From contig NC_057861.1 in assembly GCF_019393635.1 (NCBI RefSeq), positions 82,944,827-83,008,826 of the forward strand: DNA of 64,000 nt. The letters are read 5' to 3'. The notes beneath the pieces were generated by a model. The model was not told the DNA's origin and made no database searches. It was given only the letters and a program-made list of their open reading frames with translations. Positions 22,206 through 34,694 of the stretch are shown piece after piece (within the stretch, counting starts at the first letter, position 1; every line of letters begins with the position of its first letter). The translations under genes and the position numbers were made by a program. This DNA comes from Dromiciops gliroides. Its lineage: Eukaryota; Chordata; Mammalia; Microbiotheria; Microbiotheriidae.

Positions 22206-22405
22206 TCTAGTCCAGGGCTTCTTAAACTTTTTTCCACTTGCAACCCCTTTTCACCCAAGAAAATTTTATGTAAATCTGTGTATATAGGTAGAGAAAATAG
22301 GTAAACATAATGTATTAATTGCCAAATTTTTAGCCACTCTTACATTCAGTTAAACAGCCTCATATGGAGTCACAACCTATAGTTTAAGAAGTTTTAGTCT
22401 AGTAT
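22206..22405. mobile_element. hAT-like non-autonomous DNA transposon (MITE)
   Basis: A unit of about 185 bp with ends CAGGGCTTCTTAAACT (22,213) and AGTTTAAGAAGTTTTAG (22,381-22,397), which are imperfect inverted repeats. It is flanked by tctagtcc and tctagtat, six of eight matching, the TSD length of hAT elements. There is no room for a transposase. Confidence 0.6.
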
Positions 22406-22409
22406 ATTA

Positions 22410-23565
22410 GTAAGCGTCAATAGCTAAGGCAAACTTTTTGTTTTTCTACAAACATTATTTATGTATAATATGCCCATTACTACAGAAGTCTATTATTGTT
22501 TATTAATACTTAGTAACTATAGTTTCTGCAAGAAAGTCAGCAACATTTTTATGTTTATTTCTAAATAAAACTTTGTAAAGAAATTGTTAAATCTATAAGC
22601 ATTGAATCCCCTCCCCTATTAAAGTAATCTCTGAGTTTCTTTTTCATCAACTCACTGAAGTCACTTACTTATCCCCTAGTTGTTGTTTTATCACTACCAT
22701 TCAGACAGATACCCCTTACATTTGGGTAATTGTTAGCAATGCATACTATGGTGGCCCTAACATTCATTTACAGCAGGTGGGAGAAGAACATGACTTAAAT
22801 TATGAAACCAGAACTCTGAGTTCTGCCAATGTTACTGACCAATTAAGTCCTTTTGACTAAGTCAACAGGATGCCAGTATATCAGCACAAAGAGAAAAATC
22901 ATGTACATAATATTCATATATTTTACCAGATGGTATCCATTGTGTACACTTGGCTTCACAAAAATGTATCCCATCCAAACTAGTAAGTAGGCATCATGCA
23001 GGTAAAACATAGGGATGGTTAGGGACTGTTCAATAATTGCATATAGCATATAGTTTATAGACCCAGTCATTGTCATCACTCTAATTCTCATCCTAGTTCC
23101 TGTCCCAATAATAACACAAGAAATATCATTTGAGACAGGCACAAGAGGATGGTGTTGTGGAGCCCATGTCCACCATTCCTTATGCCTTTTGCATAGGGCA
23201 AGAAAGGATCCTCATCCAGACTTTCAGAAAATCATTAGGGTACCTTTGGAAGTAGAGAATTCCCTCCCCTTGTGACAAAATCTAATTTAGGTTCCCCTCA
23301 CAACGTATGTTCCCTACAATTACTTACTCCTATGTAAAAGGCTTCCTTTTATTTCTCCTATCACTAGCCCATTCTATCTCTAAGGAGAATTTAATCATCC
23401 ATCAGGATCTAAGAAAGAAAGTCAGCTCTTATATACAGGGAATTTATCTAGCTACAATGTGATGCTAATATGAAAGAGATGGTAATACTATGCGCCAGCC
23501 TTGACAAGACCACTTGGGTCCTTTTTGTCCTGATCAGGGTTATAATAGAGCACATATGATGCATA
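22410..23565. other. Largely unique sequence
   Basis: No convincing gene or repeat. The 99-codon minus-strand frame at 22,843-23,142 has several hydrophobic stretches but no family resemblance. A CR1-like trace at 23,225-23,400 is too weak to call. Confidence 0.4.
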
Positions 23566-23725
23566 AAAGTTGGTCGGGGGGCATCTAGGTGGTGCAGTGG
23601 ATAAAGCTCCAACCCTGGATTGAGGAAGACCTGAGTTCAAATCTGGTCTCAGACACTTGACACTAGCTGTGTGACCCTGGACAAGTCACTTAACCCATAT
23701 TGCTCCCCCCACAAAAAAGGTTGGT
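23566..23725 (+). mobile_element. WSINE1-type SINE
   Basis: Body about 23,576-23,718: gtggtgcagtggataaagct, gagttcaaatctggtctcag, agctgtgtgaccctggacaa, short A6 tail. Flanks aaaagttggt and aaaggttggt suggest a slightly decayed TSD. Confidence 0.85.
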
Positions 23726-25265
23726 TAAGTCTTTCAGGGCCATAGGTAAATATAAGTACTTCATTTACATTGAGGGATTATTCTGTTTTATATTCAGGAT
23801 GGCAAATGGAGTTAGGGTCCTTTACAAAAGCAACAATCTAGGTAATGCAGACCACAGGGGTCTTTGGATATAGTCATCATGAGTGATCTAGATGAAGAAG
23901 CTCTTAGGAAGTTGACCAAAAAATTTGAGTTGACAGTGGTTGCCCTTACAGACTCATCATTCTTGCAATTTCATTATATATATGTATACGTATATGTATA
24001 TATGTCTTGCCCCCCCATCCCCCCTTTAAGGGAAGGGACATAAGGGACATAATTTGCTCAAACTGCTTCAGCAGGGATTAATGACCAAGATTTGGAGAGT
24101 AAAATTATGGAGCCAATCATTATACCCCTCATTACTTTATAGGCATTTATCAAATATTCTCTCATCCTTCTTTATGGACTAAAGAAGTCTCCTTTGTTTT
24201 AATAGATCATTTGCATAACCTTACCAAGTCTACGCTGTGTGTGAACCACCATCATATATACTCTATTTCACATAATTTGTTCTCTTTTTAAAATTTACCA
24301 ATTGCACACAGAACTCCAGAGCACTTATTCCTCCCTCCTCCATTGGCCCTAATGTTCTCCTTTTCCCTTACTTCCCACATCCCTCTACTAAGTCTGGATG
24401 TCATTATTCTTCTGTTTGGTTGAGATCATTTATTTGCCTGGTATACTAGGAGTGGGTCAATTTGGTGCAGCATAGAATGTAGGATGATGGAATCTTAGTT
24501 GCTATATTTACTCTTTGCCATCGTGCACCAAAGAGATACGTACACAGATTTGACAATCCAATATCATTTCAGTGGACAGCTCCCTGCTCATTCCCAGATA
24601 AGCTGTCGATTGTATTGCGTTTCAAGTCACTTGCTATCTGGCTTTATTTTGCTGTAATAGTGGGGAAAATGCAGTTGGTAACGACCCATGACAGCTGCTA
24701 TATTGATATCCCCAGTCTTGGGGAGAGAGAGAGAGACAGAGAAAATAAACACTTGATAAAAGTATGATTGAAGATTAATAGTTGTCTGGTGCTGATTCAT
24801 GATGAAACAGCCCATAAAGAGATTACTTGTCTATAGTGCTGAATTGTTGCCTGCATCCGGACGGAAGGGAGTTATGGTAGAGAGGAGAAACTCACTTTAC
24901 ACGCTGGTTCTACTTTCCAGACTTCACTGTTGGATATATGCTAGTGGAAAACTCAGCTGTGAGGGAGGGTCAAAAAGCTAAAGTTACCAAGAAGTAGAGG
25001 GAGTAGAAATTTCTGAATAGAAAACATTTCTGCCTGGAGACCTCCAGTCAAAAACCATGGTACTGTTGTTATTAGTACTAACAAATGCCATTCTGCTCCA
25101 TAGTGATTGCAGTGCAAATTGCAGGGCTGCTGTCCTTAGTTCTGATCTCTGTACTGATGTGATGGTACTATGAAACATATGCCTGATTTAGGGTGGTTTT
25201 CCACCTGTCTGGAGCATTCCCCATTTAACCAGTGTCATGGCTATGATGTTTAGGTGCTACTTCCA
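23726..25265. other. Unique sequence with candidate conserved block
   Basis: A TA-rich tract at 23,977-24,004. The block 24,480-24,765 is repeat-free and keeps several CpGs in an otherwise CpG-poor setting (gatacgtac, gtcgattgtattgcg, ggtaacgacc), so it may be constrained. No supportable exon. Confidence 0.35.
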
Positions 25266-25269
25266 CTTA

Positions 25270-25720
25270 ATGTATTTTAATGATTCTCAATTGTCTAACA
25301 AATAGTTAAAAGTCCTTTGTCTGGCATGCAATGCTTTCCACAACTGGGTGACATTACCTTTCTAGCCTTATCTCATATTCCTCCCCTCCATGAACTTTAT
25401 GCTTCAGGATAAAGCAAGCATTGCTTACAATATATGTCTTGTACTTTCCTGATTTTTGCATTTACTCACACTATTCCTTATACCTGGAATTTCCTTACCC
25501 CTTTCCAACAGCCCTACATGTCGATTTCTTACCAATCTTTAAATCCCAACCCAAATATCACTTCTTCCTGTAAGCTTTCATTGATCCCCCCTCAGACTAC
25601 ACACAGAATTTTGTTTGCACACTACTTATGAACTTATCTTGAATTATTTTAATTTTATAATGATTTTTCATGCATCCCTCCACTGAGTTTTGCCTGCAAA
25701 AGCTTACCATATTATGAAGA
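25270..25720 (+). mobile_element. L2 3' region
   Basis: Plus-strand L2 text: caaatagttaaaagtccttt, tggcatgcaatgctttccac, tatacctggaatttccttac, atgtcgatttcttaccaatc, and cttcttcctgtaagctttca. Confidence 0.75.
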
Positions 25721-26215
25721 TACCTCTAGGTTCTTGAAAACTGTACGAAATGGAAGTAAAAGTCTGAAAGTTCCAAAGAAACTACAAAATCTTTCAGTAT
25801 GGGCATGATAATAATTGTTATATCTGTCAACTAAACACCAGCTCAACTAAATTCAGGGAGACTAATCACTAGAAAGTTGGCCATCCATGCCTGGATTTTT
25901 ACAGACACAGCAACTCATGGAAATCATATATGGAACACAAAGTGGTTGTGCTCTGATTAGGGAAGGGATTATTGTTATTTCTCAGTCTTCTACTATAAGT
26001 AAGGTGATAGGACTCTTGAAGTCCTAACTAATTTTGGTATCCTGTGATTTTGTAAAACATTAAGCCACTGAAACAATGAAGTATATATGTTATAATCTGC
26101 TTCCAGATTATAAACTCCCCTAGATAAAGACCTGTGCCTTATCTAAACTAGGTGTCTCACCCTCTGCTAGTACTTAGCACAATATGACAATGATAGTAAT
26201 AATGGAATAAAAATA
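25721..26215. other. Unassigned, ending in an L2-like 3' end
   Basis: 26,105-26,190 (ttataaactcccctagataa, agtacttagcacaatatgac) resembles a decayed L2 3' end. The rest is unrecognised. Confidence 0.4.
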
Positions 26216-26219
26216 ATAT

Positions 26220-26475
26220 CTGACATTAATGTTTTGTTTTAAGGTTTATAAAGTGATTTACAAATGTCTTATTTAAGCTTATCCTCACAAAAAGTCCTGG
26301 GGATAGGTTCTATTACTATTCCTACTTTACAGATGAAGAAACTGAGACAGAAGTTAAGAGATTTGCATAAGATTGCACAACTAAGTGTCTGAAGTAAAAT
26401 TTGAACTTGGGTCTTTCTAACTCCAGATCCATCATCTCTAGCTCTTTTCACTATGCCACCTAGGTGCCACTGTAT
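26220..26475 (-). mobile_element. MIR-type SINE
   Basis: Near full-length minus-strand MIR: aaagtgatttacaaatgtct, ttacagatgaagaaactgag, agattgcacaactaagtgtc, ttcactatgccacctaggtg. Confidence 0.8.
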
Positions 26476-27145
26476 CAAATAGCTAGTGAATGTAGGTTTA
26501 TGAATTGAATAATTCCTATGGAATAGCTACATAGTTGTGCTTGGTCAAGATATGCCTGGGTGTGCTGGCAGACCCTGGGGCAAGGATTATAACTGACTCT
26601 TCCACTTTCCCTCCGGAGGGCCAATGCTAATCCTTTCCAAGGTAGACTGCTTGTATTTTAGGCATGCTTATGTATAGCAAACAAATGTATACTTATAAAA
26701 GGCATTAATGATGCTCCTTTCATTCTTGGCATCTGCTTTGTTGTTTATCTGCTTCAGCTGAGGGAAGTTCTTTCATATATTTGTAACTCTTGGTACCTTG
26801 TCCTTGAGAGAGAAATTGCAGGGCCCTGTCAAGAGAGATCTTTCACCATGTCTTCTGTGAGAAAAGTGGTCTATGATAGGACCATTCTGGCCTGCTGTTG
26901 AGATGTAGATTTCCTGGGATCTAATTTCTAGGTAAAAGGCTTCAGGAGTGAACTGGTAATTTGAGATCATTCCTAGAACAATGGGCTTAAAGAATGATGC
27001 AGAAGATATAATGCTCTTAAATTCAATATTTACCCATCAAAAGATGGGATTCAACTGAGGATAAAAATCAACCATTACAAATCCCATTGTATCTCATAGA
27101 GAATCAGTTCTAAATTGGTTATTAATATGGGAATTTTCCCCTTTC
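26476..27145. other. Unassigned sequence
   Basis: No gene or clear repeat. Frame 26,773-26,970 has no domain. Confidence 0.4.
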
Positions 27146-27149
27146 CCTC

Positions 27150-27360
27150 TTCCTTTTCACCTGTTGAATTCCTCCTTATCTTTTTATGCTCAGCTGAAAT
27201 GTTACAGCTTCTGAGAATCTTTTTCTTACATTCATGTTGGTAGCAAGCTACTCTCTCAGAGCTCATATAGCACTTTGTTTTCTGCCCCTCTGATATATCA
27301 TTCTTATAATGGTGTATATTATGGTTATCTATATGTTCCACTATATTACCCCTTCAAAAC
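27150..27360 (+). mobile_element. L2 3' end
   Basis: ttcctccttatctttttatg, gctcagctgaaatgttacag, ttctgagaatctttttctta, agagctcatatagcactttg: the order of the L2 3' end. Confidence 0.6.
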
Positions 27361-27885
27361 TTCATTGTGGAATGGTGGTGACATGTTGAATGTAATGGTA
27401 CTGGATCACAAGTTATGTCAGGTCCTATTAAGCTAAACATGGACCCATGGTAGAGTGTATGCATTTTGTCTGGGAAGTACAGCCTAGATTCGTTGCAATG
27501 AAATGATTTTTTGACTAAAGTTATTACATCTTGTATTACAAATAGGGATTACAATCTGCATTAATGGATGGAGGGCCCATACTAACAAAAACATAAATTG
27601 TGAATTCTTGCATAAGTATTTTCTTCTTCTTCTTTGTTATCTTCCAAGTTCTTCCATAAGGTCAAGGGTCATATATTATTTAAAATCTGTCTCACTCAGT
27701 GAGTAGACAGATACTCTACACACAGTAGTGGTTAAATATGTTGATTAAGTAAATGAATAAATCCCTTAGTAATCAGACATTTGTCAGTGTTCCCAAATGA
27801 AAGACTATTAACACAATCTTTGACTCTCCCTGTATGTGATTATACATCTGGAAACTCAAGGACATCCATACAAAGGAAGAATTAT
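27361..27885. other. Unassigned sequence
   Basis: Positions 27,700-27,760 weakly resemble an L2 end. Nothing else. Confidence 0.35.
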
Positions 27886-27889
27886 AATA

Positions 27890-28110
27890 CCTTTGGGAAG
27901 CAATTTGGTAGAGTAGGAAGAACCTGATACTTCATCAGAAGACCTGTGATAAATCCAGGATCTGTTCTCTTTTAGATGATAAGTAATTCATTTATCTTTT
28001 CCAGACTTCAGTTTCCTCTGTAAAATGGGGATAATAACATTTGTATTAACTGCCTAAAAGCATTGTTGTGGAGTAAGTATTCTTTACACCTGAAAGTCCC
28101 ATAGAAATGT
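27890..28110 (+). mobile_element. MIR-type SINE
   Basis: ggaagaacctgatacttcat, agacttcagtttcctctgta, aaatggggataataacattt, and a decayed 3' end. Confidence 0.65.
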
Positions 28111-28355
28111 GAGATATTCGGGGTAGAATTGGACATAAATATAGGATATAAGATAACTCCCCCAGGGCCCTACAATAGTCTGGAAAATTCCACAATTCAT
28201 TTCATAGACAGAAAGACAATGCTAATCCCTTTTAAATACAATTCCCACTCCCAAGGGTATATGAAGTCAGTGTCAGTCCATTCATTAAAGGCTTTCTTTT
28301 CAGACAGCCATGAGAAACAGGAATGGAAGAAATAAAAGTGGTGAGGGGAGAGAAA

Positions 28356-28371
28356 GGGCCAGTATAATTTC
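28356..28371. repeat. Left TSD of the full-length L1
   Basis: gggccagtataatttc. Differs from the copy at 34,695-34,710 by one C/T. Confidence 0.9.
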
Positions 28372-28954
28372 TTTCTTTTTTTAATAAAAGTATTTTAATA
28401 TTTTCCAGTTACACGTAGTGATAGTTTTCAACATTTGTTTTTCTAAGATTTACAATTTCAAAATTTTCTCCCTCCCTCCTCTCCTCCCTCTCCTATATAG
28501 CAGGTAATCTGATATAGATTTAATTATATATATATATATATATATAACATCAAACATATTTCTGCATTAGTCATGTTATAAGGGAAGAATCAGAGAAAAA
28601 AAGAAAAAACCTCACAAAAGAAAAACAATAGCACCAAAACCAAAAGAAATAGTATGGTTCAATCAGCATTCATACTCCACAGTTCTTTTTTTTTTTTCTT
28701 GATTTGGAGATCCGTTTCCATCATGAGTCCTCGGGAACTTTCTTATCCCATTGTATTGGTGAGAAGAATTGAGTCTATCATAGTTGATCAACACATAATG
28801 TTGATGATACTGTGTACAATGTTCTTCTGGTTCTGGTCATCTCACTCATCATCAGTTCATGCAAGTCCTTCCAGGTTTCTCTGAATTCCTCCTGCTCATC
28901 ATTTCTTAGAGCACAATAGGATTCCATTAAATTCATATACCATAACTTGTTCAG

Positions 28955-29305
28955 CTATTCCCCAATTGATGGGCAGCCCCTCAATTTCTGATTCCTTGCC
29001 ACCACAAAAAGAGCAGCTATAAATATTTTTGTACATGTGGGTCCGTTTCCCTTTTTTATGATCTCTTTGGGAAAAAGACCCAAAAGTGGTATTGCTGGGT
29101 CAAAGGGTATGTACAGCTTTATAGCCCTTTGGGCATAATTCCAAACTACTCTCCAGAATGGTTGGATCAGTTCACAGCTCCACCAACAATGCATTAGTGT
29201 TCCAATTTTTCCACAGATTCTCCAACATTTATTATTTTCTTTTTTTGTCATATTAGCCAATTTGATAGGTGTCAGGTGGTACCTCAGACTTGTTTTAATT
29301 TGCAT
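28955..29305 (-). pseudogene. L1 ORF2 C-terminal fragment
   Basis: Encodes the ORF2 C-terminal Cys-rich domain: WRICGKIGTLMHCWWSCELI, then YIPFDPAIPLLGLFPKEI. The Cys-His spacing is kept. It is cut off from upstream ORF2 by frameshifts. The same domain is present in the plus-strand L1 at 39,536-39,775. Confidence 0.9.
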
Positions 29306-29431
29306 TTCTCTAATCAGTAGTGATTTAGAGAATTTTTTCAGGTAGCAATAAATAGCTTTGATTTATTTATCAGAAAATTGCCTGTTCATATCCTTTGACC
29401 ATTTCTCAATTTGGGAATGACTTGGATTCTT

Positions 29432-29785
29432 CTAAATTTGATTTAGTTCCTTATATATTTTAGAAATGAGGCCTTTATCAGAAGTACTGGCCATAAAAAT
29501 TGTTTCCCAGATTTCTACATCCCTTCTAATTTTGGATGCTTTGCTTCTGTTTGTACAAAAACTTTTTAATTCAATGTAATCAAAATCATCCATTTTGCAT
29601 TCCATAATATTTTCTATCTCTTGTTTGGTCATAAACTGTTTTCCTTTCCAAAGATCTGAAAGGTAAACTATTTCTTCCTCTCCTAATTTACCTATAGTAT
29701 CACCTCTTATGTCTAAATCATGTATCCATTTTGACCTTATTATAGTATAAGGTGTAACATGTTGGTCTATGCCTAATTTGTACAA
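29432..29785 (-). pseudogene. L1 ORF2 fragment (between RT and C-terminus)
   Basis: 117 codons from the linker of ORF2: LGIDQHVTPYTIIRSKWIHD near the start and KASKIRRDVEIWETIFMAST further on. No catalytic residues. Confidence 0.85.
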
Positions 29786-29802
29786 TACTATCTTCCAACT
29801 TT

Positions 29803-30297
29803 CTAAGCAGTTTTTGTCAAATACTGAATCCTATCCCAGAAGCTAGAGTCTTTGGATTTATCAAACACTACATTATTAAAGTCATTTACTACTGTGTCTC
29901 CTGTGCCTAGCCTATTCCATTGATCCTCCACTCTATTTCTTAGCCAGTACCAGATAGGTTTGATGATTTCCACTTTATAGTAGAGCTTCAGATTTGGTAC
30001 AGCTAACCCATCTTCCTGTGCATTTTTTTTCTTTATTTCCCTTGATATTCTTGACTTCTTGTTTTTCCAGATGAATTTTGTTTTTATTTTTTCTAGCTCT
30101 TTAAAATAATTTTTAGGGAGTCTGATTTGTGTGGCACTCAATAAATAAATTAATTTAGGTAAAATTGTCATTTTTATTATATGAGCTTGGTCTATCCATG
30201 AGCATTTGATATCTTTCAAATTAATTATATCTGATTTTATTTGTGTGAAAAGTGTTTTGTAATTGTGTTCATAGAGTTCCTGGGTTTGTCTTGGCAA
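29803..30297 (-). pseudogene. L1 ORF2 fragment (after the RT fingers-palm)
   Basis: 164 codons: the start is in the region after RT (NYKTLFTQIKSDIINLKDIK), followed by WIDQAHIIKMTILPKLIYLL and ELEKIKTKFIWKNKKSRISR. The FADD active-site text lies just upstream at about 30,475-30,486 in a different frame. Confidence 0.88.
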
Positions 30298-30525
30298 GTA
30301 GACTCCCCAAGTATTTTATATTATCTACTATTACTTTAAATGGAATGTCTCTTTCTATCTCTTGCTCTTGATTTATGTGGATTTATTTTATATCCTCCTA
30401 CTTTGCTAAAGTTGTTAATTGTTTCAAGGAATTTTTGAGTTGATTCTCTAGGATTCTCTAAGTATTCCATCATATCATCTGCAAAGAGTGATAGTTTTGT
30501 TTCCTCCTTGCCTATTCTAATTCCT

Positions 30526-30717
30526 TTAATTCCTTTTTTCTTCTCTGATTGCTAAAGCTAACATTTCTAGTACAATATTAAATAATAGAAGTGATAATGG
30601 ACATCCCTGTTTCACCCCTGATGTTATAGGGAAGGTCTCTAACTTATCTCCATTACATATAAAGCTTGCTGATGGTTTTAGGTAGATACTCCTTATTATT
30701 TTTAAGGAAAGCTCCAC
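30526..30717 (-). pseudogene. L1 ORF2 reverse-transcriptase fragment
   Basis: 63 codons with [20 protein letters not shown] and [20 protein letters not shown], the RT motif region before the FADD box. Confidence 0.88.
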
Positions 30718-30909
30718 CTATAACTAAACTCTCTAGTGTTTTTATTAGGAATGGGTGCTGTATTTTGTCAAAAGCTTTCTCTGCATCTATTGATATAATC
30801 ATATGATTTTAGTTAGTTTTCTTGTTGATGTGGTTGATTATATTAATAGGTTTTCTAATGTTGAACCAGCCCTGTATTCCTGGTATTAATCCTACCTGGT
30901 CATAGTGTA

Positions 30910-31293
30910 TTATCTGGTGATACTTGCTGTAATCTCCTTGCTAATATTTAAGATTTTAGCATCAATATTCCTTAGGGAAATTGGTCTATAATTTTCTTTC
31001 TCTGTTTTTGCTTTGCCTGGTTTTGGTATCACCACCATATTTGTGTCATAAAACAAATTTGGTAGAAATCCTTCACTTATTTTTCCAAACAATTTATGTA
31101 ATATTGGAATTAATTGTTCTTTAAATGTTTGGTAAAATTCACCTGTAAACCCATTGTGCCTTGGGGATTTTTTCTTAGGGAGTTTGTTAATGCCATGTTC
31201 AATTAATTTTTCTAATATGGGCTTATTTGAGGATTTTATTTCCTCTTCAGTTAACCTGGGCAGCTTTTTTTTTTTTGGTAAGTATTCTTCCAT
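30910..31293 (-). pseudogene. L1 ORF2 N-terminal RT fragment
   Basis: 127 codons: [20 protein letters not shown] (the KSPG.DG motif, here KSPRHNG), [28 protein letters not shown]. The substitutions in KSPGPDG alone would impair RT. Confidence 0.9.
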
Positions 31294-31589
31294 TTCATTT
31301 ATATTGTCAAATTTATTTGCATACAGTTAGGCAAAATAGTTCCTAATTATTGCTTTAATTTCCACTTCATTGGTGGTAAAATCACCCCTTTCATTTTTGA
31401 TACTGGTAATTTGGTTTTCTTTCTTTTTTTTAATCAAATTAACCAATGGTTTATCTAATTTATTGTTGATTTTTTTCATAAAAGCAGCTCTTAGTTTTAT
31501 TGATTAATTCTATAGTTTTCTTGCTTTCAATTTTATTAATTTCTCCTTTAATTTTCAGGATTTCTCTTTTAGTATTTAATTGGGGATTT

Positions 31590-32441
31590 CTAATTTGTTA
31601 TTTTTCTAGCTTTTTTAAGTAGCATGCCCAATTCATTGATCTCCTCTTTCTCCTTTTTATTCATGTAAGCAGTTAGAGTTATAAAATTTCCCCTAAGCAC
31701 TGCTTTGACTGCATCCCATAGATTTTGGTATGTTGTCTCATTATTGTCATTCTCTTGGATAAATTTATTGACTGCTCCTATGATTTGTTGTTTGATCCAC
31801 TTATTCTTTAGAATGAAATTATTTAGTTTCCAATTGATTTTCAGTCTACCTTTCCATGGCTCTTTATTACATGTAATTTTCATTGCATCATGATCTGAGA
31901 GGGATACATTTACTATTTCTGCCTTTCTACATTTGACTATGATGTTTTTGTGCCCCAGTATCTGGTCATTTTTTGATAATGTGCCATGTACTGCTGAGAA
32001 AAAGGTATATTCCTTTCTATCCCCATTCAATTTTCTCCAGACATCTAGCATATCTAACTTCTCTAATATTCTATTCATCTCTTTCACTTCTTTCTTATTT
32101 ATTTTGTGGCTAGATTTATCTAATTCTGAAAGGGGAAGATTCAGGTCCCCCACTAGCATAGTATTACTGTCTATTTCTTCTTGTAACTCATTTAACTTTT
32201 CAAAGAATTTTGATGCTATACCACTTGGTGCATACAGGTTTAATATTGATATTACTTCATTATCTATAGTACCTTTTAGCAAGATGTAGTTTCCTTCCTT
32301 ATCTCTTTTAATTAGATCTATTTTTGCCTTTACTTTGTCTGAGATAAGGATTTCTACCCTTGCTTTTTTTACTTTAGCTGAAGCATAATAAATTCTGCTC
32401 CAGCCTTTTACCTTTACTCTGTGTGTATCTCTCTGCTTCAA
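31590..32441 (-). pseudogene. L1 ORF2 endonuclease-domain fragment
   Basis: 283 codons of the APE-like endonuclease and the region behind it: RDTHRVKVKGWSRIYYASAK (residues 4-23), VGDLNLPLSELDKSS (GDFN replaced by GDLN), LSKNDQILGHK where Y of the usual RIDYILG is Q, and SLSDHDAMK, which keeps the catalytic SDH. The true ORF2 start lies upstream, near 32,560, in a broken frame. Confidence 0.9.
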
Positions 32442-33887
32442 ATGCGTTTCTTGTAAAGAGCATATTTAGGATTCTGGTTTTTAATCCACTCTGCAATTCG
32501 CTTCAGTTTTATGGCAGAGTTAATCCCATTCACATTTACAGTTTATTATTACTAGCTGTCTGTTCCCCTCCATTCTATTTACCCCCTTTGTACTTTCCCC
32601 CCTTCTTTCACCCTATTCCTCCTCACCAATATTTTGCTTCTTACCCGTGCCTCCCCCAATCTGTCCTTCCTTTTTATCACCCCCTCCCTTTTCTTCACCC
32701 TTTTCTGCCTTGATTTTGACCTCTCTTCTATCAGTTCCTCCCTTTTCTCCTTACCCTTTTACTTCCCTAAGAATAAGCTAAGTTTCTTTATCCAAATGAA
32801 TGTATATGTTATTCCCTCTTTGAATCAAATCTAGTGAGAGTAGGGTTGAAACAATGTTTCACCCCTCCCTTTTTTCTCTCTATTATAATAGTTTTTTTTC
32901 CCCTGTTCATATGATGTAATTCACACCATTCCACCTCCCCTTTCATCTTCTCCCCATAAACTCCCCTTTTAACCCCTTAATTTTATTTATATCATCACAT
33001 CAAAGACAATTTATATTTATACCCTCTGTGTATAATTCTTCTGGCTGCCCAAATACACATACAGTTCTCAAGAGTTATAAGGATTAACTTCCCTTGTAGG
33101 GATGTAAACAGTTTAACCTTATTGAGTAGCTTTCCCCCCCTGTTTAATTTTTTAAACTTCTCTTGAGTCTTGTATGTTAAGATTGAATTTTCTATTCAGT
33201 TCTGGCCTTTTTATCAGGAAGCCTTGAAAGTCTCCAATTTAATTGAATGTCCATCTTTTCCCCTGAAAGAGAATGATCAGTTTTGCTGGGTAATAGATTC
33301 TTGGCTGCAATCCAAGCTCTTTTGCCTTCTGGAATATCATCTTCTAAGACGTGTGATCCTTTAATGTTGAAGCTACCAGGTCCTGAGCTTATTTCTGGCT
33401 GCTTGGAGTATTTTCTCCTTCACCTAATAATTCTGGAATTTGGCTACAATATTCCTTTTGGGTTCTCTTTCGGGAGGTTATTGGTGGATTCTTTCAGTGA
33501 TAATTTTATCCTCTGCTTCTATAATATCATTGAAATATGGTGTTCCAGACTCCTTTTCTGATCATGGCTTTCAGGAAGTCTAATAATTCTCAGATTATCT
33601 CTCCTGGTTCTGTTTTTCAGGTCAGTTGTCTTTCCAATGAGGTATTTCACATTTTTTTCTATTTTTTCATTTTTTTGATTCTGTTTGATTCCTGGTGTCT
33701 CATGGAGTCATTATCTTCCAACTGTCCAATTTTAGTTTTTAAGGCATTGTTTTCTTCAGTGAGATTATGTACCTTTTTTTTTCCATTTGGCCAGATGACT
33801 TTTTTGAGAAATTGTTTTCTTCATTCAATCTTTGTGCTTTGTTTTCCAAGCTGCTGATTCTTTTTTCATATTTTTCTTGTGTTGCTT

Positions 33888-34115
33888 TCATTTCTCTCCC
33901 CATTTTTTTTCTTCTACCTCTCTCAATTGATTTTTAAAATCCTTTGTGAGCTCTTCCAAGAAGACTTTTTGTTCTTGAGACCAATTCATCATCCCTCTTG
34001 AGGCTTCACATGTAGGCAATTTTAGAGTATTGTCCTCTTCTGAGTTTGTGTTTGCCTCTTCCCTGTTGATACAAAAGCTCTCAATGGTGAGAGCTCTTTT
34101 TTGTTTCTTACTCAT
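33888..34115 (-). pseudogene. L1 ORF1 N-terminal fragment
   Basis: 75 codons from the ORF1 start: MSKKQKRALTIESFCINREE, then LPTCEASRGMMNWSQEQKVF, running into the coiled-coil part (LREVEEKKWGEK). The rest of ORF1, to about 32,900, is broken. The second L1 at 35,744 begins at the equivalent MNWSQ. Confidence 0.88.
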
Positions 34116-34694
34116 ACTGCAGCTTATATTTTTTTAAGTTGAGGCCTGCTCTGGGGGCAGCAGGGTCCCTGTTTCAAGCTTCTTGTGCTGCGGTATAGGG
34201 GCTGTGTCACTGGCTTTTTGCACTGAGGCCTCTATGGTTTGTGGATTTCTCACCACCCTGGGCTTGCTGGCTGTGTGCTGGGATCAGTAGACCTGGTCAT
34301 GCCTGTCCTGTGGGTGGTTCTCCAGCTGGCAACCTGCCCTCTTGGCTGGTGCAGGTGTTTTTTGCCTTTGTCATGCTTTGCCACCAGCTTGCTGAGCCAG
34401 GATTCAGGGGCCTCAGTTGCTCAGATGTGGCCCATAGCTTCCTGCTGACTTGCCCTGACCTCCTCAGTGGTGTGCTACCACCATGAGCAGTGACTCCCTT
34501 TTGCCTGAGTGAGACCGACCTTTCCTGAAGTCTTCTAAAATATCTCTGGTTGGAAGACTGTGTCTCTCTGTCTCTTTGCAGGTTCTGTAGTTTCAGAATC
34601 TGTCCAGAGGCTTGATTTAATGTTATTTTTGAGGGAATAGAAGGAGAGCTCAAGCAACCAGCTGGCTCCTTTTCACCATCTTGGCTCTGCCTGG

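Noticed and set aside
22843..23142. 99-codon minus-strand frame with hydrophobic stretches
   Set aside because: No family resemblance and no supporting signals; the length is expected by chance in AT-rich DNA.
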